NCBI RefSeq assembly: GCF_014647375.1
Contig: NZ_BMPB01000002.1
Span: forward strand, 186,001-250,000
Direction: 5' to 3'
Source of the DNA: Parabacteroides faecis
Lineage (GTDB): Bacteria > Bacteroidota > Bacteroidia > Bacteroidales > Tannerellaceae
Length of the DNA: 64,000 bases
Under the pieces are notes generated by a model, which saw only the letters and a list, made by a program, of their open reading frames with translations, had not been told where the DNA came from and ran no database searches. Below are positions 52,648 to 61,489 of the stretch, in pieces. The stretch's first letter is position 1, and the number at the start of each line of letters is the position of its first letter. The position numbers and the translations under genes were made by a program.

Positions 52648-55119
52648 ATGAAAAAGACGTATTTGATGTTGCTTTTGGCCCTGGCTGGGTTGGGAAGCAG
52701 TTGTACGAATGAAGACGGGACTGAGGGTGTAACCCCTTCGGGCGATCCCGGTGAAATTCAGTTGGTATTCAGCGGAAGCGGAGAAGAAGAGGAATATACG
52801 AAAGCGATAGCCTCTGACAGTGAGAACAAGATCAGCAAATTAGATGTGTACCTGTTTGGTGCCGCATCTGCATCTACCAATGATGCAGACTACCATTACA
52901 TTGAAACCTGGAAAATGACGGAAGCAACACCGACTGGTAACCAGTTTATATTGCAGCCTTCCGGTTCGTCGTGGACAGCCTCTATCAAGCCGAACGAACT
53001 GAAAGGGCTTCCGTATCTGACATTGGTTTGTGTGGCTAACCAGGATAAACTGTTTGATGCGGATGGTAATGATTTTGCAGCTTTGGACGTGGTTACGACG
53101 GATGCTGGAACTGGTGATATCACTGCAGCCGGTACGACCTTGGATGCATTCAAAGCCGCTTATACGGCTAAGATGGCAGATCCTGCAACTGATTTTATCA
53201 AAACCCCGCTGGCAATGACCGGAACGGGAACGACAAAGATCAGCGGCAGTGTCTCGAAAGTCGCCATTACGTTGAAACGAATTGTTGCCCGTTTCGACAT
53301 CGACAACACGACGGCAACTTCGCAGTTGACCATCGAGAAGGTGTCGATGGGGAAAGGCCGTTCGAACGGTTCACTTTTCGGAGCGACACTGACGGATGCA
53401 GCAGCCGGTGATCTGGTTACTTATAAGGATGTCGATTTCACAGGTGAGAACGCCAATCAGGGAACCCTTGAAAGTGCCATCTACGTATATCCGAATATTC
53501 CCGGCGATGAGAGTTTCCTGATCATCAAGGGTAAATACAAAAGTCCGTCTACCGGTGAACAGATAGCTGTCACTTACAATATCCCGGTTGTTAAAACACC
53601 CGCTGATGCCAAGCCGGATGATCCTGCTAACTATATCGCTATCAATGCCAACAGCCGTTACAAGCTCCGTATTACCGACGTAACCGAATCAAATATCTAT
53701 TCCACTTTCGAGGTGGAAGACTGGACATCGGGCGGTGGTGTCATCATCAAACCGGATAATACGAAACCTGAATTTAACAAGTTTGCAGGAACTAACCCGC
53801 CGACAGATCTTACGGGAGGTTATTACCGCACCTTGGCTGACGGAACATTCGACATTGTGATGACCTCGACCGGAGAACTGGAATACAGCCGTTCACTGGT
53901 AACGAAAGCCGGTGATGAAATAGACTGGCTGACCGTCGGGACACCGACCACTGAACAGAAAGACGGACTGACGATAACGACCTTCCCGGTCACTATAGCC
54001 GATGCTACCGGCAAGCGTCCTGTCTCGCTTACCTTCATCAATCAGGCAGCCTCTTACGATCCCGACTTGCAGACAACGTTGACTTTCGTCGGTCCGGAAG
54101 CCGCTCCTGTAGTAAGCGAAGTTGTCGAAGGGCATAGTGAAGGCAATTCTGTGGATGTAACGTCGCCGGATGCTCCCGAAGCTACCATGGTCAAAGCGGT
54201 GGGCAGCTACGTCTCATTGAACGTCTTCTGTGTGGACGGCCTTGCCGACATTACCGTCCCCAATGGTTATTCGGTAACCCCGGTTGTAACCGAAGGCTTT
54301 ACGACTACTTATCGTGTGGCTATAACAGATGCCGATCAAGCTGCCGACGATGCAACAGTCGTATTCAAGAACAAAGCTGCCGAAGCCAACTCAATTACAT
54401 TGACCATCAAGCATAAAAAGGCTTCCCAACCTTCGATTGTAGCAAACAGTGACGGTTCTTACATTAACAGTACATATAATAGTGGCACGATGGGCGGAAC
54501 AGCCACTGCGGCTACTGCCGATATGTATCTGATCGACGGAAGTACGATTTACGTCAAGGTAACTTGTACGGAAAGTACAACGGCCGGTGCGGTGACGGTA
54601 GCTGCCCCTGCAGGTGTTACGGTAACAGAAGAAACGGCTGCTCCCGGAATATTCAAGATCGAGATCCCGACAGCAACATCCCTGACAGCCGGAACGGCGG
54701 TAACAGTCACGTTCAAGAATGCAACGGACGAGATGGTCACCTCTACGCTGGAAATCACTCCTAAAAGCATGAAGCCGACAGTGGCGTTAGCCGATGATAA
54801 TGGTGCCGTAACAGGATCTGATGGTACTTATACCGTTGATCTTTCCGCCTTATCCACCAACACATTTACATTAACCGTGACAGCTCCGACAGGTGCAACC
54901 ATTGCTGACCTGTCAACTCCGTTTACCAGTGCCGGTTGGTTGAAACTGGATGATAGTAATGCAGGAGGTACGACGATTGCTGCCAATGGAAACCAGGTCT
55001 ACACCTTTACCTCCGGAGATTCCTCGGGTGATACAGGCGATGTAACCCTGACTTTCACCAACACCGTTTCCGGCGGTGGAGACCTGACAGTAACCCTGAA
55101 GAAGAAAACTACTATCTGA
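52648..55119 (+). CDS. Large fimbrillin-like lipoprotein (first of three)
   Basis: The 823-residue lipoprotein has its lipobox at Cys19 (LAGLGSSC). The N-terminal half (to about residue 375) is a Mfa1/FimA-like pair of beta-sandwiches: ENKISKLDVYLFGA, LVCVANQDKLF, TPLAMTGTGT, ITLKRIVARFDIDN, IEKVSMGKGRSNGS and YKLRITDVTESNIYSTFEVEDW. The C-terminal half is a series of Thr/Ala-rich beta domains of 80-90 residues, BACON-like or Ig-like, ending DLTVTLKKKTTI. Such proteins polymerise or decorate the fimbria after maturation. Length is about twice that of FimA. It is less similar to the other two fimbrillins here than they are to each other. Confidence 0.85.
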   Translation: MKKTYLMLLLALAGLGSSCTNEDGTEGVTPSGDPGEIQLVFSGSGEEEEYTKAIASDSENKISKLDVYLFGAASASTNDADYHYIETWKMTEATPTGNQFILQPSGSSWTASIKPNELKGLPYLTLVCVANQDKLFDADGNDFAALDVVTTDAGTGDITAAGTTLDAFKAAYTAKMADPATDFIKTPLAMTGTGTTKISGSVSKVAITLKRIVARFDIDNTTATSQLTIEKVSMGKGRSNGSLFGATLTDAAAGDLVTYKDVDFTGENANQGTLESAIYVYPNIPGDESFLIIKGKYKSPSTGEQIAVTYNIPVVKTPADAKPDDPANYIAINANSRYKLRITDVTESNIYSTFEVEDWTSGGGVIIKPDNTKPEFNKFAGTNPPTDLTGGYYRTLADGTFDIVMTSTGELEYSRSLVTKAGDEIDWLTVGTPTTEQKDGLTITTFPVTIADATGKRPVSLTFINQAASYDPDLQTTLTFVGPEAAPVVSEVVEGHSEGNSVDVTSPDAPEATMVKAVGSYVSLNVFCVDGLADITVPNGYSVTPVVTEGFTTTYRVAITDADQAADDATVVFKNKAAEANSITLTIKHKKASQPSIVANSDGSYINSTYNSGTMGGTATAATADMYLIDGSTIYVKVTCTESTTAGAVTVAAPAGVTVTEETAAPGIFKIEIPTATSLTAGTAVTVTFKNATDEMVTSTLEITPKSMKPTVALADDNGAVTGSDGTYTVDLSALSTNTFTLTVTAPTGATIADLSTPFTSAGWLKLDDSNAGGTTIAANGNQVYTFTSGDSSGDTGDVTLTFTNTVSGGGDLTVTLKKKTTI

Positions 55120-55120
55120 A

Positions 55121-55228
55121 GGTAACCTTTCCCCTCTTGAGAGGGGGCAGGGGGTGTGTTAAAGCAAGTTCTTTTAACCGCCCTATAACACACCCCTTAA
55201 TCCCCTCTCCAGAGGGGAAACAGTTACC
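55121..55228. repeat. Large intergenic palindrome between two fimbrillin genes
   Basis: The 108-bp element is an interrupted inverted repeat: GGTAAC...CCCCTCTTGAGAGGGG...GGGGTGTGTTA on the left and TAACACACCCC...CCCCTCTCCAGAGGGG...GTTACC on the right. Each arm also holds a small hairpin. It looks like the REP-like or MITE-like palindromes that are dispersed in many Bacteroidetes genomes. In RNA it would form a very stable cruciform and could lower expression of downstream fimbrillins or protect the upstream message. Confidence 0.85.
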
Positions 55229-55266
55229 ATTAGTTGTTCAAACATAAATATTAAAACAAGTATATA

Positions 55267-57153
55267 ATGAACCTATTCAAACATATCCCCTTGCTCGCCG
55301 CCATCCTTCTTTTGGCCGCCTGCACCAGCGAGAATACGCTGGAAACCACGACTCCCCCGGACGAGGGCGGAACGTCGGACGGTAACACCCGTGAAGTCCT
55401 GCTGTTACTTAAGAACAAGTTGCAAGTAACCCCGGTCGAAACCAAAGCAGCCGGTGATCCTATCGCCACGACAGCCGAGAACTATATCTATAGTCTCGAC
55501 GTCTACGTCTTCGGCTCCAATACGGAAGACGGCGATTACACATTCCTGCAACAGTTCTATTACCGGGAAGATGCCCGCCAAACGGTTTCCGGCGATTATG
55601 CCACCAGCTTCACCCTGAATACGGGTGCCGATAACTCGACCGCCCTGCTTCGCATGAAGAAAGGTCTTTTTGTGAAGGTTTACTGCATCGCCAACAGTAC
55701 GAAACTGATCCAGGCTGACGGAACCGAATTCGATGATTTCAAAGGATTGATACAGAGTAATCCGGGCCAGGCGGGCAACGCCATTACTGACGGTGTGCCT
55801 ACTGAAAGTGATTTCAAAACCTTCCATACACCGGCCTTGCAGGCAGATGTCGCCGATGATGTGCTGCTCACGCCGCTGCCAATGACGGGAGCCTACACCA
55901 CGCCTCTCGACCTGACTGACTTCTCTGTCTCTACCCGTAGGCAACTGGGTTTCAAACTCACTCGTATGGTCGCCCGCTTCGATGTGACGAATAACGCCGC
56001 AGATTCGAAATTCACTATCGAATCAGTGAGCATGGGTAACGGACGTACCGGAGCCGGTTATTTTCCGGTCAAGGTACTAGGCGCAACACCTGCTCAAGCT
56101 GGCGACCTGATCACTTACCCTGCCCGTGAATATACGGATACCCAGACAGGAGTCAATACGGAAGGAAAAGGCATCTTCTATTCTTATCCCAGTCCGGTGG
56201 ATGATGGTGGTTACCTGATCCTGACAGGAACCTATGCCGCCAACAAGACGGAGGAAATACCTGTCACCTATAAAGTACCCTTTAAACCGGCTGGCGATGC
56301 TTCCGGTAACTATATCGAAGTGGCTTATAACCATCGTTATACTATCAATATCACAAAAGCCGACGAGTATCACCTCGACTTTACGATTGATGTAGCGGAC
56401 TGGACAGACGAAGGTGATATAGACGATTACAAACCGGATAATGACTTCACCAAAGACGCATTAGCGTTAGCAGGTACAGGTAATTCAGCGGATGTCAAGT
56501 TACTGGCTGATGGCAATATCGTAATGGATGCCACTAGCAGTTCGACATCAGGAAAACTCGCCTTTACCATTGCCGGAAATAACAGCGAAGCTTCCGCTAT
56601 CGTCGAAAAACTCGATTATGCTGGTGGCGATGAATGGCTGGTGGCAGACGGCGACAGAGAGACTACTCCTACAAAGGCTTCAACATCGACCCTGTTTAAA
56701 TATAAGATGGCAGACGGCATTGGCTCCATGACCGATTTTCGTCCGGTAACGATCCGCCTGAGCAATAAAGCAAGCGGCAAGAACCTGGATATAAAGGTAA
56801 CGCCTACCGCCTTGTCCGGCCCGGTGATCAGTCTGGTTCCGGTAGCAGGCAGCAGCTATGATGCGGCGACGAATACGGTTACTATCGATAATACCGATGG
56901 ACAGACGTTCAAGCTGCATGCAATAGCTCCCGCCTTGTCCGGTGAAGCAGGTACGACAGGAAGCAGCGTATCCGTGGCTGGGGCATGGCTCACAGCCGAT
57001 CCGTCAAGTGTAACGACCGCCGAAGATGACTACACATTCACAATGGCGACGGCACAGGCTAGTCCGGATGAAACGACCACGGTGACTTTAACCTCTGCTG
57101 CCACTTCGGCTACTACGGTTGTAAATGTTAAACTAAAAACCGTTATCCCCTGA
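55267..57153 (+). CDS. Fimbrillin-like lipoprotein (second of three)
   Basis: The 628-residue lipoprotein has its lipobox at Cys19 (ILLLAAC). The N-terminal 390 residues share a block with the protein at 57464: YSLDVYVFGSNTEDGDYTF, LRMKKGLFVKVYCIANSTKLI, QSNPGQAGNAITDGVPTE, LLTPLPMTGAYTTPLDLTDFSV, LTRMVARFDVTNNAADSKFTIESVSMGNGR and KADEYHLDFTIDVADWTDEG. The C-terminal 230 residues are divergent beta domains. It is probably an alternative major or accessory fimbrial subunit on the cell surface. Its stop overlaps the HU gene start (TGATG). Confidence 0.87.
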   Translation: MNLFKHIPLLAAILLLAACTSENTLETTTPPDEGGTSDGNTREVLLLLKNKLQVTPVETKAAGDPIATTAENYIYSLDVYVFGSNTEDGDYTFLQQFYYREDARQTVSGDYATSFTLNTGADNSTALLRMKKGLFVKVYCIANSTKLIQADGTEFDDFKGLIQSNPGQAGNAITDGVPTESDFKTFHTPALQADVADDVLLTPLPMTGAYTTPLDLTDFSVSTRRQLGFKLTRMVARFDVTNNAADSKFTIESVSMGNGRTGAGYFPVKVLGATPAQAGDLITYPAREYTDTQTGVNTEGKGIFYSYPSPVDDGGYLILTGTYAANKTEEIPVTYKVPFKPAGDASGNYIEVAYNHRYTINITKADEYHLDFTIDVADWTDEGDIDDYKPDNDFTKDALALAGTGNSADVKLLADGNIVMDATSSSTSGKLAFTIAGNNSEASAIVEKLDYAGGDEWLVADGDRETTPTKASTSTLFKYKMADGIGSMTDFRPVTIRLSNKASGKNLDIKVTPTALSGPVISLVPVAGSSYDAATNTVTIDNTDGQTFKLHAIAPALSGEAGTTGSSVSVAGAWLTADPSSVTTAEDDYTFTMATAQASPDETTTVTLTSAATSATTVVNVKLKTVIP

Positions 57154-57431
57154 TGAACAAACACGATTTAGTGCTTGCCTTGTCCGAGCGCCTCTCCCTG
57201 ACACAATCCCAGAGCCTTGAGATTGTGAACGTCTGGGAGGGCGTTCTGTCAGACGCTTTACTGTCTGACGAACGGATTGTGCTGCAAGGTTTCGGCACTT
57301 TTACTTCCTGGAAGCAGAGTGAGCGTTTGGGACGTAATCCACGTACAGGGAAAACCTGTACAATCGAAGCACGTACCAGCGTGAAGTTCAAACCCGGTAA
57401 ATATTTGCTGGAGGTTCTGAACAAGAAATAG
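57153..57431 (+). CDS. HU-family DNA-binding protein inside the fimbrial operon
   Basis: The 92-residue protein is a full HU/IHF-type fold: helices with MNKHDLVLALSERLSLTQSQSLEIVNVWEGVL, then the beta-arm core ERIVLQGFGTFTSWKQSERLGRNPRTGKTCTIEARTSVKFKPGKYLLEVLN. The conserved GFGTF, R-x-G-R-N-P-x-T-G and FKPGK segments are intact, so DNA bending is likely. It shares one base with the fimbrillin stop before it and lies 32 bp before the third fimbrillin gene. It may act on the operon or on the invertible promoter; this is inference from position. Confidence 0.92.
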   Translation: MNKHDLVLALSERLSLTQSQSLEIVNVWEGVLSDALLSDERIVLQGFGTFTSWKQSERLGRNPRTGKTCTIEARTSVKFKPGKYLLEVLNKK

Positions 57432-57463
57432 AATAATAGTAAATCCATAAGAAAGAAACAACG

Positions 57464-60409
57464 ATGAAAATACGTAATAAATTATACGGAATCAGTTTGT
57501 TTTCCCTGCTTCTCTCTGTTGCTGCCTGCACCGGTGAGACAGAAGAAATGAAAACTCCCGATCCGATCTCCTCTGAAGATGTGGGTCGCCGGGATGTTTT
57601 GCTGACGCTGAAAAACCAATTGTCGATTGTACCGACCAAATCCGGTGAAGCATCTACCAAATCCGGTGAGATACAGGCCACCAAGGCTGGTGATGAAATA
57701 GCAACAGCCGCCGAGAATAAAATTTCGGCACTGGATATCTACGTCTTTGGCAGTAAAACCGAAGACGGCGTGTACACTTATCAGGAACGTTTCTGTTATC
57801 GTGAGAATAGTAGCGAGATGCCTTCCGGTAGTGATGTGACCGCTCTCGATCTGACAGCCAAAGGCAGTGAAGGAAAAGAGACGACCGCGCTATTGTCATT
57901 AAAGAAAGGTCTTTTTGTCAAACTCTATTGCATTGCCAACCAAGGTAAGCTGATCGATCCGGCAACGGGAGCTGTGTATACTGATTTTGCTCCTTTATAT
58001 CAGTCCAATCCGGGGCAGGCCGGTAATACGGTGACGGAGGGTAAACCCAAGGAAGTCGATTTTAAACTTCTTCAAAGTACCCAGCTCGACCCTGCTTCAA
58101 CAACCGACATACTACTGACGCCGTTACCAATGACCGGTGCTTATGCGACACCGCTCGACCTGACGGACTTTTCCGTTTCTGCCCGCCTGCAACTGGGATT
58201 TCGTCTGACCCGTGCCGTGGCTCGTTTCGATGTAGTGAATGATGCTACGCAATCGAAGTTTACGATTCAGTCGGTCAGTATGGCAAATGGCCGTAAAGGT
58301 GTCAGCTTTTTCCCATTGACAGTAACCGGTAAATTACCGGATGCCAACACTGGCGAGCTGATTACTTATCCTGCCCGTAAGTTCGACGGAGCGGATGCGA
58401 ATACCGGAATTAGTACCGGCGCTTTCTACACCTGGCCCAGTCCCGTTCAAGATGGTGGTTACCTGATCCTGAGCGGAACGTATGCCGCTAATAAGACGGA
58501 CAATGTCCCCGTCACTTATAAGATCCCTTTCAAACCGTCCGGCAGTGAAACCGGTAATTATATCGAAGTTTCCCAAAACCACCGTTACACAGTCGAAATC
58601 ACAAAAGCAGACGAGTATCATCTAGACTTTACTCTTGATGTAGCCGATTGGACCGACGACGGCAGTATCGACGACTATGAACCGGGTGGAGATACGGATA
58701 AAGATGGTTTCACGATCACTCCGGTAACAGGTGATATGACTTATGATAAATCATCCCGTACTGTAACCATGTCTATTGTGGACGGAACGCAGTTTACTAT
58801 AGATGGAAACTCACTGACCGGTTATTATACCACGATGTATTATGAAAATGGGGACTTGGCGCATCAATGGTTGGAAATGGACCCGAAAGCAGATAATATG
58901 ACAAAAGCAGATGTTGTTCCATCTACATTCACTATAAAGAAAAATGCTGCATATAAAGGGACAAAATTCCCAATCGCAACAATTCGTTTTACCGACAAGA
59001 TTACGGCGAAAGAAACGATTGTGATTGTTCAGCCGATAGCGAATCCCGTAGTCAAAGGTGTAACTCAAACCGAAGGTAGTAGTTTCAATGACAATGAAGT
59101 CTTACTAAATAAGACGAGTACAGTTACTGACCCCAGTGTAACAGTAAGTGTTTTTGCATCGGGCGGAAGTGAATTGGAAAATATACCTGATTGGTTGAAA
59201 GTCTCTCCGGCTAGTTCGCAAACTTTATCTAATGCTCCATATGTATTTACTGCAGATGTTTCGAATGCAAGTTTCCCCAACCCATTCCCGGCAGATGGCA
59301 TTACGATTACTGTAAAGAATACAGGAGACAAAAGTAAAACTCAGGATATAACCATAAAAATGAAGTCGAATGTAACTGTTTCCTGTGCTGCTGCGGGGCA
59401 GGCGGAATACGACACAAATAGTAATGCTATTCGATTATATAATGATGAAAATGCCAAGGTGACCCTGACAGTCAATTCAATAGGGGGAACAGAGTTGGTT
59501 AATAAACCGGATTGGCTGACAGTCACTGACGACGGTAATAAAAATGATGGAAAATATACATTTTATGTTGCTAATAATGGAACGACAGGAGTGAATCAGA
59601 AAGTTACTTTTCGGAATAAAGTCGATAATACGATTGTGAGTAAAGAATTTACAGTATATTCAAATAGCAAGAGTGCAATAATATTTAGCAATTATGATGA
59701 TAATTCCTCTTATTCTTCAATAGATAATATAAATAATTCAACACCTATAATTACATATTTTCCATGTGCTGATTCTTATTGTCAATTTACAGTCATTTCG
59801 CCGAAAGGAGTCACTGTGGGCACAAATCAATCGTGGGCTAATGCAACAATTACCTCTACTACAACTCTTTCATCGGGGAATAGGCAGAGTGTAGTAAAGA
59901 TAACCAGAACAAACAATGATACTTATTATGATGATTTGAGACAGAGCAATATGACGGTTACATTTTCTAATATATATCCCGGACAAGCCGCTAAAACAAT
60001 TATTGTTTCACAGAAATCAGTTGTATTTCCGGGAAGTAAAGTGCCAGCTAATAGAATAGATGGAAATGCAGTTTATTATGTGGCTCCTGTTGAGCAAGGT
60101 GGAGGTTATATGAATTATCAGGATATGCGTAATAAATATCCATGTCCTTCTCCTTGGAAAAAACCTTCTTCCACCGATTTTAAAAAGATGGTAAAGAGAG
60201 AAGATTTTAATATAACCAACACAGCTATGATACCCTGGTCTGGTACACTTGGTGCGCAAATTAAGGCAGCTTATCCTGGTGATAGAAATATATGGTGTTC
60301 AGACGATATTGTTTATGTTTTCCGGGTACGTACTAAAGATGGATGGGGATTCTATAGTTGGCAGGAAGGTGCTACTGCTGCAGTTCGTTGTGTAAAAGAT
60401 GATCAATAA
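57464..60409 (+). CDS. Fimbrillin-like lipoprotein with a divergent AT-rich C-terminal half (third of three)
   Basis: The 981-residue lipoprotein has its lipobox at Cys22 (LLLSVAAC). The N-terminal 410 residues closely match the second fimbrillin (ALDIYVFGSKTEDGVYTY, LSLKKGLFVKLYCIAN, LLTPLPMTGAYATPLDLTDFSV, KADEYHLDFTLDVADWTDDG). After about base 58700 the DNA becomes clearly richer in A and T, and the protein turns into three or more BACON-like beta domains (NIPDWLKVSPASSQ, NKPDWLTVTDDG) and a C-terminal domain with aromatic and cysteine residues (DMRNKYPCPSPWKKPSSTDF, VRTKDGWGFYSWQEGATAAVRCVKDD) that resembles FISUMP-type or lectin-like tips. It could be the tip adhesin. Confidence 0.85.
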   Translation: MKIRNKLYGISLFSLLLSVAACTGETEEMKTPDPISSEDVGRRDVLLTLKNQLSIVPTKSGEASTKSGEIQATKAGDEIATAAENKISALDIYVFGSKTEDGVYTYQERFCYRENSSEMPSGSDVTALDLTAKGSEGKETTALLSLKKGLFVKLYCIANQGKLIDPATGAVYTDFAPLYQSNPGQAGNTVTEGKPKEVDFKLLQSTQLDPASTTDILLTPLPMTGAYATPLDLTDFSVSARLQLGFRLTRAVARFDVVNDATQSKFTIQSVSMANGRKGVSFFPLTVTGKLPDANTGELITYPARKFDGADANTGISTGAFYTWPSPVQDGGYLILSGTYAANKTDNVPVTYKIPFKPSGSETGNYIEVSQNHRYTVEITKADEYHLDFTLDVADWTDDGSIDDYEPGGDTDKDGFTITPVTGDMTYDKSSRTVTMSIVDGTQFTIDGNSLTGYYTTMYYENGDLAHQWLEMDPKADNMTKADVVPSTFTIKKNAAYKGTKFPIATIRFTDKITAKETIVIVQPIANPVVKGVTQTEGSSFNDNEVLLNKTSTVTDPSVTVSVFASGGSELENIPDWLKVSPASSQTLSNAPYVFTADVSNASFPNPFPADGITITVKNTGDKSKTQDITIKMKSNVTVSCAAAGQAEYDTNSNAIRLYNDENAKVTLTVNSIGGTELVNKPDWLTVTDDGNKNDGKYTFYVANNGTTGVNQKVTFRNKVDNTIVSKEFTVYSNSKSAIIFSNYDDNSSYSSIDNINNSTPIITYFPCADSYCQFTVISPKGVTVGTNQSWANATITSTTTLSSGNRQSVVKITRTNNDTYYDDLRQSNMTVTFSNIYPGQAAKTIIVSQKSVVFPGSKVPANRIDGNAVYYVAPVEQGGGYMNYQDMRNKYPCPSPWKKPSSTDFKKMVKREDFNITNTAMIPWSGTLGAQIKAAYPGDRNIWCSDDIVYVFRVRTKDGWGFYSWQEGATAAVRCVKDDQ

Positions 60410-60461
60410 ATATACCTAACCTACTCGAACGAGTATATTCATTAATTAAACAATTTTAAAC

Positions 60462-61232
60462 ATGGCAAATTACACCAAATTCTGGAAGGTCTGGCTTCGC
60501 CTGAACCTCCTAACCAAAGATGTGGATAACGACTATACAGCCGAAGTATCCACGATGAAGAACTCGTTGCGTAACGAAGACATTGCGCAGCGTATAGTCG
60601 ATGAAGGTTCTGAAATCAAGTACGACACCTTATTGTCGATCATCAACCAGCACGACCGCATCATCCGTGAAGCGGTTGCAGACGGTTACAGTGTCTTAAC
60701 GAAAACCTGCCAGTACACTCCGCGTGTGGCGGGAACCTGGATCGGTTCGAGTGCCAAATTCGACCCTGAGAAACATAAGGTGACGCTCGATATCACTCTT
60801 TCTTCCGAGATGCGTGAGTCATTGAGTCATGTCGGAGTAGAGGTGTTGGAGGTAAAAGACAGCGGTGCACGTATCGGTCTTGTTACGGATACGGTCACCG
60901 GCCTTCCTGACGGAACGATCACCCCGGGTGACGATATCCGTATTGACGGTGAGAAGATCCGTATAGCCGGTGACGGAGCCGGTATCGGTGTTTTCTTTAT
61001 CGATGCCGACGGTAAGGAATATCCCGTTACCCGCCGTCTGACGACTAACGACCCTAAATGCCTGCTTGCCCGTGTCCCTTCCGACCTGACTGACGGACAG
61101 TACACCCTGCGTATCGTCACCCGTTTTTCAAACACGACCACTCTGTTGAAAGAGCCCCGTACTATCGAATACGAACGGCTCCTCACTGTCGGTAACGGCG
61201 GTGGTGGCAGCGACCGTCCCGAAATCGAGTAA
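60462..61232 (+). CDS. HU-like N-terminal domain plus DUF4469 C-terminal domain protein
   Basis: The 256-residue protein has no signal peptide. The N-terminal 125 residues (KFWKVWLRLNLLTKDVDNDYTAEV, NEDIAQRIVDEGSEIKYDTLLSIINQHD) match the DNA-binding, HU-like domain found with DUF4469. The C-terminal 100 residues match DUF4469, with ITPGDDIRIDGEKIRIAGDG and DGKEYPVTRRLTTNDPKCLLARVPSDLTDGQYTLRIVTRFS, an Ig-like fold. It closes the fimbrial operon, 52 bp after the third fimbrillin. It is a second likely DNA-binding protein in one surface-structure operon. A short palindrome (ACTCGAACGAGT) lies just upstream, near 60423-60434. Confidence 0.82.
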   Translation: MANYTKFWKVWLRLNLLTKDVDNDYTAEVSTMKNSLRNEDIAQRIVDEGSEIKYDTLLSIINQHDRIIREAVADGYSVLTKTCQYTPRVAGTWIGSSAKFDPEKHKVTLDITLSSEMRESLSHVGVEVLEVKDSGARIGLVTDTVTGLPDGTITPGDDIRIDGEKIRIAGDGAGIGVFFIDADGKEYPVTRRLTTNDPKCLLARVPSDLTDGQYTLRIVTRFSNTTTLLKEPRTIEYERLLTVGNGGGGSDRPEIE

Positions 61233-61239
61233 CTATTCT

Positions 61240-61344
61240 CCGTCGCGATGAGACGCCGCCTTACGTCTCATCGTGACGCAACCCTACGTCTAACCCCGAC
61301 GCAACGTTACGTCTCACCGAGATGCAGCACGGTGTCGGGGTTAG
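61240..61344. repeat. Array of four 23-bp palindromic units after the fimbrial operon
   Basis: Units start at 61240, 61263, 61286 and 61309, exactly 23 bp apart. Each has CGTC, seven variable bases, and GACGC or a close variant. Two larger inverted repeats add to it: CGATGAGACG (61246-61255) with CGTCTCATCG (61264-61273), and CTAACCCCGAC (61290-61300) with GTCGGGGTTAG (61334-61344). The design parallels the 22-bp array at 13018-13109, with different sequence. Confidence 0.85.
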
Positions 61345-61454
61345 ATGCTAATTGTACATGGTTTAATAGACTATTAAGAAATATAGGAGAGTGACCCTAT
61401 CAAAATTGTAACATATTATGTCATTTTTATAAGTCTGAATAATAGCTAGATACC

Positions 61455-61462
61455 TATTTTTG
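61455..61462 (+). promoter_or_regulatory. Predicted promoter of the GH127-type gene
   Basis: TATTTTTG is a full TAnnTTTG match, with the start site about 20 nt before the ATG at 61490. Confidence 0.5.
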
Positions 61463-61489
61463 TTACCATCCATTCTTAGATCAATCATT

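Noticed and set aside
52648-60409. Diversity-generating retroelement acting on the fimbrillin C-termini
   Set aside because: No reverse transcriptase or template repeat pair is visible in the window; the differences span whole domains instead of scattered adenine positions.
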